Assembly: GCA_947176975.1 (NCBI GenBank)
Contig: CAMWSW010000050.1
Coordinates: 1 to 6,732, forward strand
Direction: 5' to 3'
Source: an uncultured Clostridia bacterium
GTDB taxonomy: Bacteria; Bacillota; Clostridia; Christensenellales; UBA3700
Length of the DNA stretch: 6,732 nucleotides
Positions within the stretch are counted from its first letter, which is position 1, and every line of letters starts with the position of its first letter. The notes beneath the pieces were generated by a model that worked only from the letters and a program-made list of their open reading frames with translations, ran no database searches and was not told the origin of the DNA. A program made the translations under genes and the position numbers. Shown here piece after piece: positions 1-4,407 of this stretch.

Positions 1-1542
1 ATTACAGAAGATATATATAATAGTTATAAAAATTCGGATATTATTATTAAAAATGCCTTAATTGAGAATAATCAAGCCAAAATATATCTTAACAACACAA
101 AATATGAAGCTTGCAAAATTTTAAATATCGACGAAAAAGAATTACTTTTCAACGGATATAAGATATCGACTTTTTACGATCCTTCTACTCAAAAGCTTCT
201 TTCGTCGTCCATATTCAACGACTCCTACTACTCTTCTACCGCAGACAATCCAAGCGGAATTGGAATTGTATGCGACAACAATACTTTGGGCATCAAGGCG
301 CTGTCATCTAGAGAAAATGTAAACATATTTGAGTTCAAAAGACAGGCTGGCTCAACCATAAAACCACTGGCATGCTACGCTCCTGCCTTAGATCAAGGTA
401 TAATAAGTCCTTATACAAAAGTATTGGATGAGCCTACTACTTTTGATAATTACTCCCCTAGTAATTTTAAAGATATATATTATGGATGGACAAGCGTCAG
501 CGACTGTGTTGAAAAATCTTTGAACGTACCGTCAGTAAAAGTGCTGCAGCAGTTGGGACCAAGCACGTCACGCAATTATTTATCTAAAATGAATATTATT
601 ACTGACGAGCAAGATAATAATCTTGCCCTAGCGCTCGGCGGTACGACGTACGGAATAAGCATGCTAGACCTTCTAGGCGGATATTCTACTCTGTCTAACG
701 GCGGTCTATACAGTGCGCCTACCTTTATTAAAACTATAACAGATAGAGACGGTAATATAGTATATGACTACAAAAATACTATATCAACAAGAGTTTTTGA
801 CGAGCAAAGCGCATATTTGATGACAAATATGCTGATAAATACCGCAAAAAACGGTACTGCTAAGAAATTATCTAATCAAAATTATCAAATTGCGTGCAAG
901 ACGGGAACGGTATCAATGGAAAACAAGAAGTTTAACAGCGATATATATTCCGTGGGCTATACTTCGCAAGATACTTTTCTTTTTTGGCAAGGCGGAATGC
1001 TGCCATCAGAGCAAACAGGCGGAGGCGCTACCACTCTTATGTTCAAGAACTTTTTAGATAATTATTACGATATGCCCCCTCAAGATTTTGCAATTCCAAA
1101 CGGAATCGTGCAGGCAAATATCGACAAATACGCCTATGATCATGCTAATGAAGTAATACTTGCAAGCCAAAATGCGCCCAAAAGCAGTGTAATAAATTGC
1201 GTATTTTCGGAAAAATGTATTCCAAAAGAAGTTGATCACACATACGACAGACCCGCCGTTGACGATGCACAATTCGAGCAAAATATGTCAAATGTGTCGA
1301 TTAAATTCTCTCTTAATCCAAAACTTTGCTACAAAATTTACAAACGCGACTTTATCAAAGGCGAAACTTTGGAATATGATATAAAAAATAGTTTTGGCGA
1401 TGCCGACTATCAAATAGACGTAGACAGCTTTTGGGGTAACACTATTACAGTAGTCCCATACTATATTGACGACGATTCAAATGAGATAATAGGTACTCCA
1501 AGTAAATATAACTCTTACTCAATAATATCCAAGCTACACTAA
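1..1542 (+). CDS. Class A penicillin-binding protein, C-terminal part (5' end outside window)
   Basis: This is the transpeptidase part of a bifunctional peptidoglycan synthase, which cross-links stem peptides outside the membrane. The frame is open from base 1 to the TAA at 1540-1542 (513 residues), so the TTG at 286 is an internal Leu codon, not a start. Residues 52-64 (GYKISTFYDPSTQ) match the GlkIxTTlDpxlQ segment that follows the GT51 glycosyltransferase domain in class A enzymes; that domain should lie upstream. The three active-site motifs are intact and normally spaced: STIK with nucleophile Ser118 and Lys121, SLN at 173-175, and KTGT at 300-303. The LALGGTTYGIS segment and GGYSTLSNGG are also typical. 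After the catalytic domain, a tail of about 120 residues (from about 390) carries Cys400, Cys406 and Cys443 and looks beta-rich, possibly a fibronectin III-like module (weak inference). The gene converges on thiI. Family is secure; which paralogue it is (ponA, pbpF or similar) cannot be decided. Confidence 0.93.
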   Translation: MTEDIYNSYKNSDIIIKNALIENNQAKIYLNNTKYEACKILNIDEKELLFNGYKISTFYDPSTQKLLSSSIFNDSYYSSTADNPSGIGIVCDNNTLGIKALSSRENVNIFEFKRQAGSTIKPLACYAPALDQGIISPYTKVLDEPTTFDNYSPSNFKDIYYGWTSVSDCVEKSLNVPSVKVLQQLGPSTSRNYLSKMNIITDEQDNNLALALGGTTYGISMLDLLGGYSTLSNGGLYSAPTFIKTITDRDGNIVYDYKNTISTRVFDEQSAYLMTNMLINTAKNGTAKKLSNQNYQIACKTGTVSMENKKFNSDIYSVGYTSQDTFLFWQGGMLPSEQTGGGATTLMFKNFLDNYYDMPPQDFAIPNGIVQANIDKYAYDHANEVILASQNAPKSSVINCVFSEKCIPKEVDHTYDRPAVDDAQFEQNMSNVSIKFSLNPKLCYKIYKRDFIKGETLEYDIKNSFGDADYQIDVDSFWGNTITVVPYYIDDDSNEIIGTPSKYNSYSIISKLH

Positions 1543-1546
1543 AAAT

Positions 1547-1569
1547 TACGGCGTCGTTTTGACGCCGTA
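1547..1569 (-). terminator. Intrinsic terminator of the mutS2-thiI block, possibly bidirectional
   Basis: A perfect 9-bp stem (TACGGCGTC at 1547-1555 paired with GACGCCGTA at 1561-1569) encloses a 5-nt loop. It lies 6 nt beyond the thiI stop codon and 4 nt beyond the penicillin-binding protein stop codon. On the minus strand the stem is followed by AATTTTT, a proper U-tract, so it should stop transcripts coming from thiI. On the plus strand the tail is ACACATTTTAAT, a weaker tract, so termination of the penicillin-binding protein transcript there is plausible but less sure. Confidence 0.8.
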
Positions 1570-1575
1570 CACATT

Positions 1576-2751
1576 TTAATACTCTGCTTTAATTTCCATA
1601 ATTTCTACCGTTTTGATTGCGGTTTCTATCATTTCTTCCAAATCTTTGATTTTAGCCTGTTCTTTTATTGCAACTTGCAAATCGGGTTTAATTACGGGAT
1701 TTTTCGGTAAAAATACCGTACAGCAGTCCTCGTATGGAAGTTCTGATATAGCGTAAGTATCGATTTTTTCCGCCGTATCCATTATTTCATACTTATCCAT
1801 ACCGATAAGAGGTCTGAAAATAGGCATTGTTTTGACAGCGTCATTAGTTACGGTAATACTCTTTGTCGTCTGACTTGCCACTTGAGCAAGGCTTTCGCCC
1901 GTTATCAACGCTCCGCATTTATTTTCAATGGCAAGTTTTTCTGCAATCTCAACCATGATTCTTCGCATTATCGTTATCATATAATCTTCACGACAGTATT
2001 CGTGTATTGCCTGTTGTATTTCCGTAAACTTGACTACGAACAACTTGATATCTCCGCAGTATTTAGTCAATTTTCCTGCTAAATCCACTACTTTTTGTTG
2101 CGCCATTTCGCTTGTATGCGGATAACTGTGGTAGTGCACGCCAAAGATTTGCATACCTCTTCGAGCCATTCTATAGCCGGCAACCGGAGAATCAAAGCCT
2201 CCGCTCAAAAGCAACATTCCTCTTCCTGCCGTGCCAACAGGCATTCCTTGAGCGCAGTCGATTTTATCCGAGAATATATACGAGTATCCATTCTCTCTAA
2301 TATCGACACATATCTCACTTTTTGGATAATATAGGTCGACAGCAAGTTGAGAATTCTTTGACAGCAAATACCCACCGAGCATTGCCGATATCTGCATACT
2401 GTTTTTATCCAAGCTCTTGTCCGCTCTCTTTGTCGTAACTCTGAAAGTTCCGCTTTGCGGGATAAAATGCAATACAGCTTCTTTGAGATTATCATAGCTC
2501 GTCTGCACCTTCAACGCCACGGAAAGAGAATGCAGTCCAAAGACTTTAGTCACTCTGTCTATGATATTTTGCTGCATATCTTCGTCGTAATCTTCTATGT
2601 AATATCTATTTTGCGTACGAATAAACTTAAAATCGACGCCTGTCAAAGATTTTTTTATATTTTCTATCAATCTTTTCTCAAATAGATTTCTGTTCTTACC
2701 TTTTAAGAATAACTCGCCGTATCTCAAAAGTATAACTTTTTTACTCTCCAT
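1576..2751 (-). CDS. thiI: ThiI, tRNA 4-thiouridine synthetase (rhodanese-less type)
   Basis: ThiI adenylates uridine 8 of tRNA and replaces the oxygen with sulfur to give 4-thiouridine; in some bacteria it also supplies sulfur for thiamine thiazole. The 391-residue protein has an N-terminal ferredoxin-like region beginning with ILLRYGELFLKGKNR (7-21), a THUMP region (about 55-165) and a PP-loop ATPase domain with SGGFDSPVA at 183-191, diagnostic for ThiI. The EDCC motif (341-344) holds the cysteine pair at the position of the E. coli PP-loop-domain Cys344. There is no C-terminal rhodanese domain, so the persulfide must be delivered directly by a desulfurase, consistent with the one encoded just upstream. 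I start at the ATG at 2751, preceded by GAGGTG with 5 nt between GAGG and ATG. The in-frame GTG at 2757 lies inside that ribosome binding site and would add only two residues. The gene is last in its block, just before a terminator. Confidence 0.95.
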   Translation of the reverse strand: MESKKVILLRYGELFLKGKNRNLFEKRLIENIKKSLTGVDFKFIRTQNRYYIEDYDEDMQQNIIDRVTKVFGLHSLSVALKVQTSYDNLKEAVLHFIPQSGTFRVTTKRADKSLDKNSMQISAMLGGYLLSKNSQLAVDLYYPKSEICVDIRENGYSYIFSDKIDCAQGMPVGTAGRGMLLLSGGFDSPVAGYRMARRGMQIFGVHYHSYPHTSEMAQQKVVDLAGKLTKYCGDIKLFVVKFTEIQQAIHEYCREDYMITIMRRIMVEIAEKLAIENKCGALITGESLAQVASQTTKSITVTNDAVKTMPIFRPLIGMDKYEIMDTAEKIDTYAISELPYEDCCTVFLPKNPVIKPDLQVAIKEQAKIKDLEEMIETAIKTVEIMEIKAEY

Positions 2752-2754
2752 ACT

Positions 2755-2760
2755 CACCTC
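2755..2760 (-). promoter_or_regulatory. Ribosome binding site of thiI (decides the start)
   Basis: GAGGTG on the minus strand, with GAGG placed 5 nt before the ATG at 2751. It consumes the alternative GTG start at 2757, which argues for the ATG. The surrounding 11-mer AATTGAGGTGA (2754-2764) is repeated exactly before the cysteine desulfurase gene. Confidence 0.75.
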
Positions 2761-2811
2761 AATTTAAGTCTCGTCAAAATACAGTCGTCTTTGGACGCAG
2801 ATTTTTTATAC

Positions 2812-2839
2812 TTTATAAATTATTGCAAACTTTAACCAA
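2812..2839 (-). promoter_or_regulatory. Possible weak internal promoter before thiI
   Basis: The 80-nt gap between the desulfurase stop and the thiI start (2752-2831) is the only real gap in the block. On the minus strand it offers TTGGTT (2839-2834, three of six matches to a -35 box, overlapping the desulfurase stop codon), a 16-nt spacer, and TATAAA (2817-2812, five of six matches to a -10 box). The leader would be roughly 50 nt. In A+T-rich DNA such matches occur by chance, and read-through from upstream could explain thiI expression without it. No riboswitch-like fold is evident in the gap. Confidence 0.2.
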
Positions 2840-3935
2840 GCGCGTTTATAAAAGAGTCGACGTCCGCTTTAGTGTTACTTTCATTAAAACTCACTCTAAG
2901 CATTCCTTGAGCAAAGTCGTCGCGTATGCCCAAAGCTTGCGGAATACGCTTCGTTGATTTCTGCGAATTGCAGGCAGATCCCGTACCCACAATGATTCCT
3001 TTATCCTCAAGACAATGCCCCATAACTTCGCCTCTTGCGCTATTCAACGCAAAAGAAAAAACATACGGCGAAGAATTTTCTTTATCTGTGTTGATTTTAA
3101 TATTTTCAAAGTTGTCTTCCAATTGATTCTTGAGGTAGTTTCTCAATTCCGTAATCTTATTATAATTGTCTTTAATATTGACAAAATTCCGCTCGACAAC
3201 GTCTGCAAACGCCATAATAGACGGTACGTTTTCAGTCGCCGACCTGACTCCGTTTTCCTGTCCGCCGCCAAAAACAAACGTCTTTAAATACAGTCCGCTT
3301 TTGCAATACAGCGCGCCGATTCCCTTGGGAGCATGAACTTTGTGACCGCTGATCGAATATAAATCTACCCCCAACGCCTTGACGTCGACAGGAACTTTTC
3401 CGTATGCTTGAACTCCGTCGGAGTGAAAAATAGCGCGAGGAGATTTTGTTTTTATCAACTTTGCTATACTAGCCAAATCATTACGCGCGCCGGTCTCGTT
3501 ACAAACGTGCATAATCGACACCAACACGACTTTTTCGTCAAGCATGGACTCTATTTTTGCCATATCAGTGCGTCCAAAATTATCACACGGCACAAATTCG
3601 ACGTCATAGCCTCTGACTTTCAATTCTAATGCGCAATTATATACCGCGCTGTGTTCACTCGAGCCAACCAATACCCTACCGCTTTTCGCCCTTAACGAAC
3701 ACAACAAAGCTATATTATCAGCCTCACTGCCAGACGCTGTGAATATTATCTCTTCGCTTTTTGCTCCCAAAGATTTTGCAATAACGCCTCTTGCGCTTTT
3801 GATTGCCTTGCTATTCTCCATTGCTTTGCGATAAAGTGCAGAAGGATTGTAGAATTCTTGGCTATTATACTTTTTAAGCGCATCCCAACACAAATCATCC
3901 AATTGCGTCGTAGCGGCATTGTCAAGATAGATCAC
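2832..3935 (-). CDS. nifS: Cysteine desulfurase, NifS/NifZ-like
   Basis: This is a cytoplasmic PLP enzyme that removes sulfur from L-cysteine, leaving alanine and an enzyme-bound persulfide for transfer to an acceptor. The 367 residues are full family length. Visible hallmarks are MIYLDNAATT at the N-terminus, TASGSEADN (66-74) for cofactor phosphate binding, His95 that stacks on PLP, Asn146 in CNETG, Asp173 and Gln176 in HSDGVQ, the Schiff-base Lys199 in SGHK, GGGQE (223-227), and the persulfide-forming Cys322 in GTGSACNS. The common SGTEN segment reads SATEN here (232-236). The start is GTG at 3935, with GAGG 6 nt upstream; it overlaps the 3' end of the preceding gene by 14 nt, which suggests translational coupling. 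Position immediately upstream of a rhodanese-less thiI points to a role like Bacillus subtilis NifZ, which feeds sulfur to ThiI. General Fe-S supply (IscS-like) cannot be excluded from one window. Confidence 0.95.
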   Translation of the reverse strand: MIYLDNAATTQLDDLCWDALKKYNSQEFYNPSALYRKAMENSKAIKSARGVIAKSLGAKSEEIIFTASGSEADNIALLCSLRAKSGRVLVGSSEHSAVYNCALELKVRGYDVEFVPCDNFGRTDMAKIESMLDEKVVLVSIMHVCNETGARNDLASIAKLIKTKSPRAIFHSDGVQAYGKVPVDVKALGVDLYSISGHKVHAPKGIGALYCKSGLYLKTFVFGGGQENGVRSATENVPSIMAFADVVERNFVNIKDNYNKITELRNYLKNQLEDNFENIKINTDKENSSPYVFSFALNSARGEVMGHCLEDKGIIVGTGSACNSQKSTKRIPQALGIRDDFAQGMLRVSFNESNTKADVDSFINALG

Positions 3936-4401
3936 TTTTCACCTCAATTAAAGAAAACATATAATCGTCTAAATAAATCAAGTATTTTCTTTCCAATAAT
4001 TCTACCATATATAAGCCGTTTTCGCAACTTTTCGGACACAACCTAACGTATTTTCCATTCTCTTTCGCATCTTGAGCGTTAAATTTTTTAAGTTTTAATT
4101 GAGAAACTTGTCCTTCAAATAAGCGCTTTTGTTTTGTCGGATACTTTTTTAATATACGAACGTTACCGTTTTGAAAAGTCACAACTACTTCGTACGTAAA
4201 AAATAAACTTATTATTCTAATAAGTATTGCGACGACAAATACCACGGCATATATTATCAAATCAAGAAAGTTTCTAGTTGAAAAACACGCGATAATTCCC
4301 GCTAAAACTATCAAATCCAGCAAAATACACGAGCCTAGACAAAATACTTTTGCAGGTTTTTTGTCGTCATTATTATATTTTTGGATATAATTTTCTTCCA
4401 T
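3922..4401 (-). CDS. Small two-helix membrane protein of unknown function
   Basis: I do not recognise this 159-residue protein with certainty. Residues 1-18 are polar and charged. Two hydrophobic segments follow, about 19-40 and 45-68, separated by only about four residues, so they probably form a membrane hairpin with both ends in the cytoplasm. The remaining 90 residues are soluble and begin with a strand-rich, basic stretch (FTYEVVVTFQNGNVRILKK), followed by KQKRLFEGQVSQLKLKKF and an ending rich in Tyr and Leu. A PH-like beta fold is possible, and the architecture recalls small clostridial proteins of the DUF6106 type, but this is memory-based and unverified. The ATG at 4401 has an AGG 5 nt upstream that overlaps the mutS2 stop codon, 6 nt away, and the 3' end overlaps the desulfurase start. 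The tight packing makes it a real, cotranscribed gene. Confidence 0.85.
   Translation of the reverse strand: MEENYIQKYNNDDKKPAKVFCLGSCILLDLIVLAGIIACFSTRNFLDLIIYAVVFVVAILIRIISLFFTYEVVVTFQNGNVRILKKYPTKQKRLFEGQVSQLKLKKFNAQDAKENGKYVRLCPKSCENGLYMVELLERKYLIYLDDYMFSLIEVKSDLS
3940..3945 (-). promoter_or_regulatory. Ribosome binding site of the cysteine desulfurase (supports GTG start)
   Basis: GAGGTG on the minus strand lies inside the coding region of the preceding membrane protein (its Glu-Val codons), with GAGG 6 nt before the GTG at 3935. It supports the GTG start although no ATG is nearby. It sits in an 11-mer (3939-3949) identical to the one before thiI. Confidence 0.7.
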
Positions 4402-4407
4402 GCCGAC

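Noticed and set aside
1054..1281. Minus-strand 75-residue open frame opposite the penicillin-binding protein
   Set aside because: It is antisense to a conserved coding region and has no supporting motif; its hydrophobic look is a by-product of the opposite codons.
286..1542. TTG at 286 as the start of a 418-residue penicillin-binding protein
   Set aside because: The frame stays open to base 1, and the upstream residues carry the conserved GYKISTFYDPSTQ segment of class A enzymes, so the gene simply enters from the left edge.
2205..2495. Minus-strand 96-residue frame inside thiI
   Set aside because: It overlaps the THUMP and PP-loop coding region of thiI in another frame, has no recognisable motif, and thiI is intact.
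2752..2757. GTG at 2757 as the thiI start
   Set aside because: It lies within the GAGGTG ribosome binding site and has no good site of its own; the ATG at 2751 is ideally spaced.
2785..2810. Possible terminator in the desulfurase-thiI gap (CGTC-TTTG-GACG followed by a T-run on the plus strand)
   Set aside because: The stem is only 4 bp and the T-run is on the plus strand, where no gene runs; on the minus strand there is no U-tract after it.
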